Source of the DNA: Hermodice carunculata
Lineage: Eukaryota; Annelida; Polychaeta; Eunicida; Amphinomidae
Reading direction: 5' to 3'
Length of the DNA: 64,000 bases
NCBI GenBank assembly: GCA_964020975.1
Contig: OZ026622.1
Coordinates: forward strand, 56,086,511 to 56,150,510
Of this stretch, positions 52,601 through 64,000 are shown piece after piece. The notes under the pieces were generated by a model. It was given only the letters and a program-made list of their open reading frames with translations. It had not been told where the DNA came from and ran no database searches. Positions within the stretch are counted from its first letter, which is position 1. Each line of letters opens with the position of its first letter. The translations under genes and the position numbers were made by a program.

Positions 52601-54309
52601 CCATGATATGAACCAGTTGATCTTAACTTTGCCTATTTCATCCATCAAATTAGCAATTGATCACTGGCTACACTGACATTAAAATTTTTAATGGTCAAAA
52701 TCAGTTTTAATTCAGTTTCTGAAAAAAAAACCCACACAATTTTCTACATGAAATATATGTAGCTGCTAAAAATTTCTACCAACATTTGGCTGGGAATGGG
52801 CGTCTTTTGAATCCTGGACTCCTAACAATAACACCCCACCAAGTAACATATATTGTAAAAAAAGAAAGCAATAAATATATGCTTTGAGAATTCCTCAGCT
52901 CATGGAGCCAGTCCATATGTCGTGTCGTCCTGACAATTCACTAAAACTTTTACAGTACTGTTGTAGCTGTAGCTAGTACAACCTACTACTCCTGCAAAAA
53001 ACTGTTCCCTCTACACTAAAATGCATCACATTTTATCTATATAAGTGACGAGATTCAACTTGGGGGTGGGGGGGGGGGGGACATATGGATCAAGATGTGC
53101 AGCAAAATTCAAGGTATGTTAAATGGCTACATATGTATCAACACCATAAATGTCTGGAAACAGGAACAAACACTGTTCATGATAAAGAGAATGCATTCAA
53201 AAGTTTCACCAAGATTCCAGTGCTCTCTTTGGCAACAAGCAACTATCGTAAATGCTGGCAAAGCACGCATCTCATTGATGGAGTGAGACAGCTTCACAGC
53301 AATGTGTTATCTACAAGAGTTCGCACTGACTACCAACATTACAAATGTTTATATGGACAACAGCCCCTGTGTGAACCATGTCAGCAAATGCTGGCTGCTC
53401 ACACCTTCCGAAAAGAGAAAATGTTTCCACATAAATGGCATGTGTACACACTCAAAGTAAGGAGCACATGATAGACAAATATCATTGGAAATGTTGGGCT
53501 GATTATAGCAAGCGGCTGCATATGCTAACACATCCATCACAACCTCTTGGTGACAGTTCCTAGCACTCTAGTAAATGTTAAACCATGGTTTACAATTACT
53601 GAGGGCATTCAGTTCGACATACACAGTGTTCACTGGTCACAATACTATTTTTGCCCCATCTTTCCATGTCCTTAAAGGGTACAATTTGATGAAATGTAAG
53701 GTTCCGGCCAACCTCTGTGGACGTCTACTTGCCAGTTAGGCCATTATTTTTCAGTCCATGAGCTAAGCTCTTTCTCCCCAACTTTCTGTCTTGACAAGCA
53801 ACAGCACGGTGGGTAAACATAACCAAAATCCGCTGGAGACACAGCGTGCCCTGACCTACTTTACAGGCCCTTTCCACCTTCAGGCAACTGCACGGCTGCT
53901 CTACACAATTTTTGGACAAATTACCCATCTCCCTTACCTGCTGTGAATTTATATGGGTCATATGGGCCATTTCTGTTTAAGCTGTATCATGAAGTGCTCT
54001 TTACAGCACTTAAAATTACAGGTAATATATCAGTTGTTCATGAAATGGCTTTATCTGCCAACAAGCCACTTTTCCATTTTTGTCTCCAGTAACTGTCCTT
54101 ATCTGTTGCCTTCTCTTTATAGACAAATATGGTTGGCAGTCAAGTTTTCTGAAACATGTGCGTATGACACTGACAGCAATTTGGAGCTCCTGTGAAGATC
54201 AGTAGCATACTTTCCTACACCTGTACTTCCAATGTTAAAATTGACGCTGCACAAATTGTAAGGGCATATAAAATGGAAAAGGACAACTGTCCTATTACCA
54301 GGCCACTTC

Positions 54310-54590
54310 TGAAACCCTTTAGCACAATACTGAGTCAACAACTTTCATTGGCACAATGCACTCAATATGGGACAAGGAAAGCTGTTGACCTGGGAGCATG
54401 CCACCTTCAGAGGACTCATTGCAAGTTTTATTTTATATGCTTTCGGACAAAAGAAAAGTTAAGTTTCCCCAGTGATGTGACGTGGCAAGTTGTTACCTTG
54501 GACCACTCTTACGGTCTTGAGTAACGGGTGGTACCTGAATGAAAAATTCAGTTTGAAAAGATAATTCACAGTGTCAATTCAGAACATGTC
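54310..54590. mobile_element. TTAA-CCCT family copy, diverged
   Basis: CCCTTTAGCACAATACTGAG followed by TCAACAACTTTCATTGGCA, and the opposite arm GACAAGGAAAGCTGTTGACC. The right part (GGACCACTCTTACGG, CAGTTTGAAAAGATAA) matches the copy near 38.7 kb. The right end is not clear. Confidence 0.5.
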
Positions 54591-54927
54591 AACTTTTGTC
54601 CACAGCGGCACTCCAGAGTTGAGCAGAAATACTTTATATCCCAGTACTTTCAGGCACATTGAGATCTTCTTCCATGTTCTGACCCTCTCTGTAGAACTTG
54701 GGGGTGGAAAATGACTTTATTCAAATGTGAAAGTTTATGTTGAAATAAGCACATATTTTTATTACAATACATGTACTTCACACTAAGCAGTTCCCACTAC
54801 AGATGAACAAAAATTGGGTGAATTTTTTCCCTTTACAAAAACTGTGTTTAACTGCATGCACATTGAACTTTTTTAAACAATTCATTTATTTATTCGTAAT
54901 TTCTTCAAATCCATCCATCCATACATA

Positions 54928-54964
54928 CATATATACATATATATATATTTATATATATATGCAT
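54928..54964. repeat. (TA)n / CATATA tract
   Basis: Alternating pyrimidine-purine tract of TACATA and TATA units. Confidence 0.8.
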
Positions 54965-56317
54965 ATGCAATTCTGGTTCACATTGAGGGGGGTCATACCC
55001 TTACCAAATCACTGATCCACACTTTATTAACTGAAGGTCTTGATGATCCATTAATTTTTGAAGAACAAAGAAAGGTCACCTAAACTTCTTCGAACATTTG
55101 ACGTTTCCACCACAGTTAATCACTATGTGATGGAAGCCTCATATGTAGCCATCTGCAACACAGTTAGGTTGGTGCCCTAACGAAGCATACTAACAACTGA
55201 GTTTCACATTTGTTGTGAACCTCCAAACATGTGACATTGAGAGATGGGGGATTACAAGAATTTATCAGGCAAGAAAAATTAACAGACTCTAGTCAGGCAT
55301 TAGGAGATATTTCAGCTTAAGTCTGTATCTGGCCATTACAGGATAGAATGAGCGTTCTGAATCATCAAACTTAAAACCACTGACAGTTGCCACATCAACT
55401 CAAGTGATAACATACAATGAAATTCCTCTGAACCTGGCCAACAATGCTCATTTCAGTCCATGGCTGACTTCGATGTAAGGCCATACACAGCCACTTTAAC
55501 CACATGTGAACATGACATGATTACTGTCCACTGGGTAAGTGGGATTTATATTCACTTGCCAATGGACGGAGGGACATTTCCGCATTGATTGGTCATGATA
55601 AGTGATCTCTCTCTGGACGTAGCATCAATCTACAAATTACATGTTGCAATACTTTTCCAGTCCATGCCCCAGGAACAGTGGCTGAGTGATCACAATAAAA
55701 TAGCCAAGGGAATCTGCAAGACAGCTCAAATTGTCAGGAACTGACAAGTTCTGGTGGTCAAACAAGTGGACAGTGGGCAGCAGCATATTGTCTCCCTGTG
55801 ACCATCGTCCAGCAAGCTCTCCCTCAACCCAATATTGTGAAGTGTCTGTAAATTTGATTTGTTCTGGGTCTCATCTGCAAAATCTGATTAAACAGTGTGT
55901 AAGCTTGCCAAGCATCTCCGATTATTTACACAATGTGCCCCCTATTCCCCATTCTACAGCACGATGAAATTTGTCATCTAGTTCCTAGTCATTCTTCTAG
56001 ATCTCAATGGAGGCCATGCAGTACTGTTGACTGACAATTCCAACAGAAGACTGCAGGAGTAAATCCAATTTCCAGTGGATTTCCAATACCCAATTCTACT
56101 CATTCTCAGCATGCTGTATTCAGCTCTTCTTCAGCATACATGAAACACGCAAGTTCAGATCGTATCTCTCACTTTTAGTGACACGCAACTTTGGAGACAA
56201 ACCATCCTTTTTGACAGTTTATGACCTACGACATAGTGCACCTGATACAATGAAATTGATACAAATCATATTTATGCAAAACCTTAAGCTCTGGAGTCAG
56301 AGACAAGCCTGGTCTCA

Positions 56318-56318
56318 T

Positions 56319-56351
<33 letters not shown>

Positions 56352-56368
56352 AATAATAATAATAATAA
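56318..56368. repeat. (TA)n followed by (ATA/TAA)n
   Basis: About 24 bp of TA repeats, then a short spacer and about 20 bp of ATA trinucleotides. Confidence 0.85.
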
Positions 56369-58521
56369 TCAGGGCAAGAAATTCTCTCCAAGTCTACTTG
56401 TCCAGGGACATGTGCTCGTATCTTTTACAGGTTAATTTTCACAAATTTTGCTAGTCCCCCATCAATTTTTAACTTGTCCCGGACAATGGAACATACAAAT
56501 TGGTGAGCCCCGTGTATATATACATACATATATACACGCACATCGGCATACATCAGACCCAGTTCCAGAATACTTTAGAAGCATATATGCCATGAGTTGT
56601 CAATGTAAAAACACAGATGCACTGCTGTCATCACCCAGTGATTTTCCCCCAGAGCCACTGAGAAATGAACAAGCTAAGGACTGCAAATAACAGGCAGTTC
56701 CAAATCAAATTCCTGGCAGACCTAGTGAGTCATTACATCTTGTTATTATGATGAAATTAGCAATACATTAGGTACAGGGCACCTTTTCATTACTATGCAA
56801 ATGTACACAAGTTGACGTGGTCTGAGCGTTTCCGTGGCAGAATGTATGGCCTGGATGATGTATGAAGAGTCTGGTGAAATGGCCGCTCTGCTGCTTTGCA
56901 ATGCCATTAGGAGGGAACCATCCAGTTCCTTTGGGGATGACTACAATTTTTGCATAAAATCCCATAAAGACCATGAGCTACCACTGCAAATTTCTAGGAT
57001 CCCCAATTGATTGTATCACTCAATCATCATCAGTATGACCACACTCTGCCCACAGCAGACAAAGCTGATGCATGCAGGATGGGCTTTCCTTGCCTTATTT
57101 TAAATGTTGCCATGGCAACTGCATCTTGCCCCAGAAAGGTGACACCACTCACAAAGGGTGCCCCTGTAATCCACACCACCTTAATGAGGAATGGGTTTGC
57201 AACTAGGAGCTGAAAGAAAACAAACGGGTTGTGTCAGACGACACCTGGTGGAAGGGATCAGACTCTTACAACACAAATATATCGCCAGCACCAGTTCAGG
57301 GCCATCCGTCGGATCTCTGCAAATGTAGCATGGCATAGCACTGCCTACAATTAGAAGGCTGCTCCAGTCGAGCAGTATCTATATTTGTCAAAACAGCACT
57401 GTAAATTTGTTGTGACATATACAGAGGTGCAATTACTCCACTAACTGGTAACTCAAGTAATTGGTCTCTCTCAACTCAGTCACTCAGCTCTGGAAGCCAG
57501 CCCCACCACAAGGCATCATGGGATTGCACCCTTTAATGGCTGCCATCATGTGGTTTCCATTCCAGCTGTTGGGCTTGCTGAAACATGCACTCCAAACTTG
57601 AAAACTTTTCAGTATGAAAATTTAAGCAAATTGTAAAATTAAGCATGTGATTATGATTTGTACTAGCCTGACACCCCATACTGCAGTGGTATTATACTAT
57701 AGTGGTATGGCAGTGACCACATCAACAGTGCACCACTTCTGAGTGTTCAGACGACACAACAGACATCAATGTACAGTCTACTTTTGTCAGCTCCTGACGG
57801 ACCTATCAAGCTTTCAAGAATTTCAAGCCATATGGGAAGGAAGTAGAATTGAGGATGGGTAAGAACAAAATTGATTGGTTTTGGTAGAGGTATCTGGTGT
57901 CCCCATTCCCCTTTGTCAGAAATGCTTTTTGTCTTCTCAGATTATATTTTACTACAAGTACATGTACATGTACTTTAAAACAGTGCACGTTTGTGGAAAC
58001 TAATTTTCTACCCAGTGTACTCAGAATGCTCAAAATTCAGATCTTAATTTCAAGATTCTTCTAGCAGGAAAATAGTTCGTATTGAACTGAATACACACAC
58101 ATGTACATCACAGCCCACTATGACATCTCCTGTCAACAGTCCCTTGTTATGTATTCCTAAGACAAAACCACCACTCCGGCAACTATCAGAGTATGTACAT
58201 AAAATGAAAAAACACCCCCTATATGCATTGTAAATGCATCGTGTGCAAGTTAATATTCCTCACAAATAAGTTTGTTCCCTCAGCATTAGGCTTACAGCTG
58301 TTTCAATTTGAAACAGTTGCAGCAGAACAGAACTAATGCAAACAGTATAAGGTATATTAGTTTATTATGCACTGCCTTGTAAACACAGAATGTAACTGGG
58401 AATCAAAAATCAACCCCTCTACAACATTTGTGTACTGGGCTGTGTATTGAATTCTAAATCCAAATCATTGCTACTTGTGGCTAGTTACTCTTATTTCAGA
58501 ATACAAAATTTTTCTGTGGCC

Positions 58522-59148
58522 TTAACCCTGAAGGACCCACTGCCAATGCATGAGCCTGAAATTTTTTACAATTAAAAACTGAAAACAAATGCCTGATATC
58601 ATGAAAATAAAAACGTTTTACTTTGTGTCACTAAGAATTATATGCCATTGAACTGTTTTATCTCAGTGTACTCTGGGAGCAATATACCCAGAGTACGCAC
58701 ATGAAATCTGTTGACTCAGTCCCCTAGAGTGCAAATGTGTCAACTATGGTACACCTTAAAAGTGGAGATATACATAAGGCACAATTTACCTTTTTAAAAT
58801 TAACAGTTTTCATACCGTGAGGGAAAACTGATAAGCAGTACAAGTTCTTCATGCAAAGATTAGTGAACTCAATCTTGATCTGCAAAATTTGGTGCAATGA
58901 ATCCGGTTATAAGTTGTACCTTCATATGGTAAGGAATAAATGACATTTTCCTGGCTCTGCAATTACCATGTGTACTGTCTGGGACCAGCTTGCATCACAA
59001 TGAAGGCAGGTAAATGTTTGTGCTGGAACAACTTCAAACTCTGATTGTACCACACCGGCATGGATTTTCAAAACTTTACTCTGGACCATAAAAAGGACAA
59101 AAATGTCCATTAAATCACCAATATGGTTTATGTGCATGAAAGGGTTAA
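58522..59148. mobile_element. Possible long member of TTAA-CCCT family
   Basis: It starts TTAACCCTGAAGGACC and ends GCATGAAAGGGTTAA, 627 bp apart. Inside are a GTACTCTGGG...CCCAGAGTAC hairpin (58667-58695) and the family motif CTGTTGACTCAGTCCCC. Only the outermost 8 bp of the two ends match well, so the two ends may belong to different copies. Confidence 0.4.
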
Positions 59149-60244
59149 TTTTTCCCCAGCCAACAAGAGAGTGGTAGCCCTGCTATATATTCAAGCACGG
59201 AATAACTTACAGGAAAGTTCAAAGCCACCAATCTGCCCCATTATCCCTTCAGGGCTATTACTGTTAAACAGTGCCAGACCTTGTCAGAGCATCTCTGCAT
59301 ACATGATGGCAATAGTGCACCTGGCTGGTGATCACAACTTGCCCTGGACAACTACAACATTTTTCATCTATCATTGGTAATATTCAACATAATTCACACA
59401 GATGGAATCACAAGGCAGAAAGTTTCTTTCTATTGCCAGACCTGTACAAGAACAGTCCCTGTCCCAGTTCACAAACACACTGTAAGCCTTTAAGTCAAAA
59501 CACTGATGAAAAATGTGACAGGCCAACTTCTGGGCACAATGAGGGCTTGGTGGGGTGTCCCAGGAGCCCCGGATCAAGCCTTTCACCATCCACATTGGAG
59601 TTGACCCTCTGTGGTTCTGTGCTCTCCCAGACTGCTGAACACAGAAGGCTTGCCACTGAGATGTTCAACTCATTTCTGTGCCTCTGACTTTCAAGTTCCA
59701 CTTTTTTCTCCCCAGTGATGCTTTCTGCATGCTTATATTGTCACCAGTTGTTCGAGTCAACACCTGAACAAACAGATTCCAATTGCGAGCAGGAGAACAA
59801 AGCTAACCTTCAATACTATTTTATTTCATGTGGGGACACTGAGGAAGACTCTCTTTCCATTGCCAAAAAATAATAATACATACTTGAAGGTAATCTGAAT
59901 CACAACAAAAGTAACTTGCTCAGTTTTGCAGTCCTATAATCACATTCATGTCTTGGCCTTTGACTGCTTGACAAACTTACAACTGGTCCCACAGATGGTT
60001 CCCTTTTACCATCAGGAACCTAACATGGATGTATAGAACAAGAAATACTTTTTAACACATTCTTGCCAACAACAAGGATAAATGTGGTACTTCTGATGTT
60101 ACACACATGTTCCTGAACCAACACTACAATCAGGCCTGTACCTGCTTGCAACTTTTTTCCCATTAAAAAAATACAAGAAATGGTCATAAATATTGTCTGC
60201 TACTTTTTTCATGTAAACAGTGATTGATATAAGCAATTATTCAA

Positions 60245-60325
60245 CATCTTTCCCCTGTGAATTCTGGGGAAAATGTCCACAGACTATGCCAAGGAAAGCT
60301 GTTGACTCAGTCCCTAGGGGGTTAA
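60245..60325. mobile_element. Right-end fragment of TTAA-CCCT family
   Basis: GCCAAGGAAAGCTGTTGACT followed by CAGTCCCTAGGGGGTTAA. This is the family's right arm and terminus; no left end is recognised. Confidence 0.5.
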
Positions 60326-61578
60326 AACATTCCTGCATGTTCTCTCCTAGGAACCTAGCCAGTGAACTCAGAAAGAGACCCCTTTTCACCTCTGCCCCTT
60401 TAATCTGCATACCAAATGTTCAGTGTTGCCAACTTCACTGGGCCCATCTGTGCCAAGACCTGCCACTTTCTGACCTATTTATGTGCAGCTTGCAGTAATA
60501 TATATAATCAAAGTCATTCACACCTGGAATCAACCCATGCTGTTCCACAAATCTATTTAATATGTCATGTGAAGGGATCAGATTATCAAAATTAACTACC
60601 AAATTTTATTCTTGGTAGCACTTTCATACCATGTTTGTTAATTTCCTGGAAAATAGGATTATAAATAGAAAGTAATGAATTTAATTAAATAAATTTTTGG
60701 ACACTTTTTTTGTCATATGAATTAGAACTCTGACTAGTTTCTGTTCAGCTCTGTGTCAGTTAACTTATCACACTGATTATAAATATTCAAACAAATCCCA
60801 CAATCCCACTGGAAGTTCAAATTGATTCACGATCCTGTGTATATTTGCAGTGAGACACACGAGATGCTCCCACTTGACCCTTCATGTTTTTCGTTGTTTC
60901 AAATTTTTAGGATGGTGTGTTTCCACACTAACTGCTGATAGTACAACACTTGAGTGTGTGACCTTCTACAGTGTGGCCTTATTATTTAGTCTGGTCTAAT
61001 AAATTCAAGCCAAGAAACTTAACCAGTATACATGTGTGTGCCATAATACATATGGAAGCAAATTTTCTTGATGACAATGTTATTTTGACACTGGACTTTA
61101 TATTTCAATGTAGTCTAATGACAAGCATACTAAATTGTTTCTTTGCTAACTTGTGCAGTGCACAAGGAGAACATTTCCTTATTTGTAACACTGCCTAATG
61201 ATGGCATAGACACAAATACAATGTATTCATTCCACATACAAAACAACAGGGCTGTGTTAACAACCCATCCTCACCAGACCTTGACATTCAACCCTCAAGT
61301 CCCACTCTAGGCCAGGGGATGTTGGAGACGAAGTAAAAAATATGAGTTTACATTGCAATCCCCATTGACTTACATAGGAATCAATGGGAATGCATGCATT
61401 AGGGCCAACAGAATAGTAACTGTGTTTCTTAATAGGCTAAGGAAAATTGGGTAGGTAGGTAATTTATTTTTTCCTAATTTTATTTATTCTTATTTCAAAT
61501 GGCATTTACACCACATAAAAAATTATCCCAACTTATCATCAGTGGTTTCCCAAAAAAGTAATGAAGGAGGCAGTTAAG

Positions 61579-61600
61579 TTTTTTTTTTTTTTTTTTTTTT
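61579..61600. repeat. T22 homopolymer
   Basis: Long T run followed by AAACC. It could be the tail of an old retroposed sequence on the minus strand, but no body is recognised. Confidence 0.8.
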
Positions 61601-61886
61601 TAAACCTTTCTCCAACTGATTTAATGTATTACAGCTTTCTGCAAGTCCCCATTGCCCATACAGGTCATTTTTTCATTCAGAATATCACAAGAGTGCTGTC
61701 TAGTTCTCTTGATTGGCAATAGCAGCGCTGGCCGCTCAAGGCATTAATTGAACTGTTGTTAGCGTTTTTTCTTCCAAATGTTTAAAAATAAAACTAAAAT
61801 TTGGTGCAGCACAAAAAACCATGCGGGCACTGAAGATAAACTGGGATATTTTTTTATGAGGCCTTATGACTACATAAAATGATATA

Positions 61887-62066
61887 CAGTAGTCCCTCCT
61901 TTGAGAGACTGCCCCTAGTGCCACCCAAAAGGTGGTCACATAAAGCAGGTGGTCTCTCAAAGGAGGTATAAATAACATGAAAAGTACTACAGAGAGACAT
62001 GACAATTGTGGTCTCTCAAAGGAGGTGGTCTCCCAAAGAAGTGGTCTTTCAAAAGAGGGGCTACTG
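61887..62066. mobile_element. pogo/Tigger-like miniature element with internal tandem repeat
   Basis: 180 bp flanked by TA on both sides. The ends CAGTAGTCCCTCCTTTGAGA and TTTCAAAAGAGGGGCTACTG are inverted repeats. TA target sites and CAGTA-type ends are typical of pogo/Tigger elements (family knowledge). The interior has several copies of GGTGGTCTCTCAAAGGAGGT and its complement. No coding capacity. Confidence 0.75.
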
Positions 62067-62299
62067 TACAGTCACTGAAGTCCTTGTGACATGTAGTCTT
62101 ATGTCTGGAAAACACAAGGAAATGAGATTTTAATATCTCAGAAACAGATGTATGTATGCATGTATTGAAATTGATGAAACTACACTCTTAACTTGTATAG
62201 TAGTAAATACAATGTACTCCAGTGCAATTTTGATCTAGAAGCTCAATTCTCCTTGCCACTGATGTCCAAACTATACCTTGCCATTACAAATCAATTCTT

Positions 62300-62600
62300 C
62301 CAACTCAACAGGTCTGGTGACCTTACAAAAACAGGTCAAGGTCACTGATCTTACATAATATATTAGCATTGGACATGGTCTCTATATTCTATAAATTTGG
62401 CTTATCTAATTCAATTATTTTTGGAGATATGGGGTTTTGTATCTTTCAAGACATTTTGACTCAAACTTCCCATCAAATTATAGGTGGTGCCACTGATATC
62501 ATAACCAACCAAGATTGTGACCTCTTCTACAATCAGACTAAATTGCATGAAGATCCATCAAAACTTAAATGCTGGACTGATCACAAGATTTTCACATTTT
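62300..62600. mobile_element. Dispersed repeat related to 19800-20110
   Basis: CTGGTGACCTTACAAAAACA followed by GGTCAAGGTCACTGA aligns with the segment near 19907. The remainder is unique-looking. Boundaries uncertain. Confidence 0.4.
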
Positions 62601-62609
62601 GACCTGTAC

Positions 62610-62865
62610 CACAGCTGCCAGCGCAGTTCATGGTCCTGCGACACTACGTTGCCCAGCCACAGACCTGCTACAACACGAGTTATCAAGTGGTATGTGTGTT
62701 TCGGTTGGCTGTAACCCTGTTTGTTTTTTTCACTGGCACCGCAGCACCATCAAACGGATGCAGCCGGAACCCAGTCAAAGTTAAAAAACCCTTTCTTCAC
62801 TCCTCGCCAGGGCCGTAAAACTACCTAGCTTGTTCTAGCTCCACGCTACAACGCCCCCTCATTTA
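62610..62865. promoter_or_regulatory. CpG-enriched patch, possible promoter or exon
   Basis: About a dozen CpG dinucleotides in 250 bp, against a CpG-poor surrounding. On the plus strand, all three frames are open from an AG (62614) to a GTATGT donor-like site near 62691, and TACCACAG resembles an acceptor. It could be an exon of a plus-strand gene, or the start region of a transcript. I cannot decide. Confidence 0.25.
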
Positions 62866-64000
62866 TTTTTATAATATTCATTAGCTATTTTGTTTTATAA
62901 CACATTAAATACGAAAGGGTCTAAAGCATAATTAGCATTAATCGACAAGTAACCAAAAATCAGGGATCCACAGTATCAGTACTTAGTGAACAATTTTGTT
63001 TACCCCTCCCACAAGCTACATATCCACTACATTTCAAAACAATCTGAGTGAATGTTTCGGAGAAGTCAAAAATTACTTTACACAAAAATCAAAATTACAA
63101 ATCTGTGACTATCAAAAATACTTCTCCCAAGAAACAGGCTTGTCACTGGGGTGGTCAACCGAATGAAATGCTTAGTATCAACATGTACCTCAAATCGGTC
63201 AGCAAATATTCAACTTGTCCCTTCATATTACAGAATTTCAACTGAGTAACAGTTGGGTAAAATGCCGCTTGTCTGTTCATAGTATTAATTCCAAGCTAGG
63301 ATATAACACAGTTTCGCAGTGGAGCATACATGCATGTCTTGCATTTAGTAAAGATTCAGTTGCTCCATTCAGAAATGCTGGATTTACGTAGGTGATCAGA
63401 ACAAAATTTGAAAAAAAAAAAAAAAAAAAAATCACATTTCACAGTTTTTTTTTCTAAAGAAAAAATTCAAGTTTTATCAAAATGTATGAGAATGTTTGTA
63501 TGATTTGACAGGCACATTCAGGTGAAATTGGGGAGAAGAAAAATTACAATTTTAGTTGTGTAAATGCAAGATTGTTCTTTCCGTGCCTGCTTAGCAATTG
63601 CTCCTCATATATGCACCTTGTGTGGTTTTAGAACACAACTTTTGTTTGAAAGGAAAGAAAAAAAATGAATTAAACCACAAACTAAAATTCAGGCTGGGAG
63701 TGGTAGTGGTGTAGGTTCATCTGTCCACAGGTGAGAAACACCTGTGTGCAATAAAACAGAGTACTTGTGACCTGTATCACACACAGTCCTCTCCAGATCT
63801 CATCTTATCTTCCTCCTCTGGGTTGATATCACATGTTACCAGTGCATGAAAGCTCTAATGCCACATTTCCTTGTCAACTGATCATGTTCTAACTCATTGG
63901 ACAAGCCTTATATTGATAAAACTGACACAATGCACATACAACATAAATATAAAATTCAACACTAGTTCCCACATGGGTCACCCTGAATCAAATCATGATG

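Larger units (their letters stand above)
50287..64000. other. Presumed first lrig intron or upstream region
   Basis: No LRRNT or signal-peptide exon could be found on the minus strand. Donor-like CTTAC sites examined near 50555, 59208 and 59975 do not yield a cysteine-rich cap in the required phase. The region holds several DNA elements, TA tracts and a CpG-enriched patch, all listed separately. No other gene is recognised. Confidence 0.5.

Noticed and set aside
53085-53471. 128-codon plus-strand frame upstream of lrig
   Set aside because: No family resemblance, and nothing around it suggests a gene.
57240-57340. Acceptor- and donor-bounded segment on the minus strand reading IRRMALNWCWRYICV
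   Set aside because: Too short, no match to LRRNT or to any family I know; likely chance splice-like motifs.

Overview
The window is AT-rich metazoan DNA with GT-AG introns, long intronic gaps, abundant microsatellites and many short inverted-repeat DNA elements. It looks like a marine invertebrate bilaterian genome. The repeats and gene structure do not let me name the phylum. No bacterial-type gene organisation is present, and I recognise no tRNA, rRNA, CRISPR array or intact autonomous transposon.

One gene dominates. On the minus strand, 18 exons between 50286 and 9936 encode almost all of an LRIG protein (leucine-rich repeats and immunoglobulin-like domains; a single-pass membrane regulator of growth-factor receptor signalling). 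The exons are continuous in phase from the first leucine-rich repeat to the stop: 3268 nt, that is one leading nucleotide plus 1089 codons including the stop. The order is 15 LRRs, LRRCT cap, three Ig domains, transmembrane helix and a cytoplasmic tail of about 340 residues. The first exon (signal peptide and LRRNT cap) was not found and probably lies above 50286, most likely beyond the window. The 3' UTR appears to run unspliced from 9935 to about 5545, where the first canonical polyadenylation signal occurs.

Layout: 1-5545 is downstream intergenic DNA with a (AAAG)n, a (GT)n, a striking 20-21 bp palindromic array (1031-1412) and a 58-bp minisatellite. 5545-9935 is the 3' UTR, with a hairpin minisatellite and an embedded DNA element. 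9936-17051 encodes the tail, transmembrane segment and Ig3. 17357-20293 encodes Ig2, Ig1 and LRRCT. 20859-50286 encodes the LRRs, with introns up to 12.3 kb. 50287-64000 is presumed first intron or upstream DNA, with a CpG-enriched patch near 62.6-62.9 kb.

The rest is repeat-derived. Most notable is a dispersed family with TTAA target sites and CCCT/AGGG termini (piggyBac-like non-autonomous elements), one copy of which sits inside the inferred 3' UTR. There are also hAT-like, pogo/Tigger-like and unclassified miniature inverted-repeat elements, and a tandem-unit element rich in nuclear-receptor half-site-like sequence.
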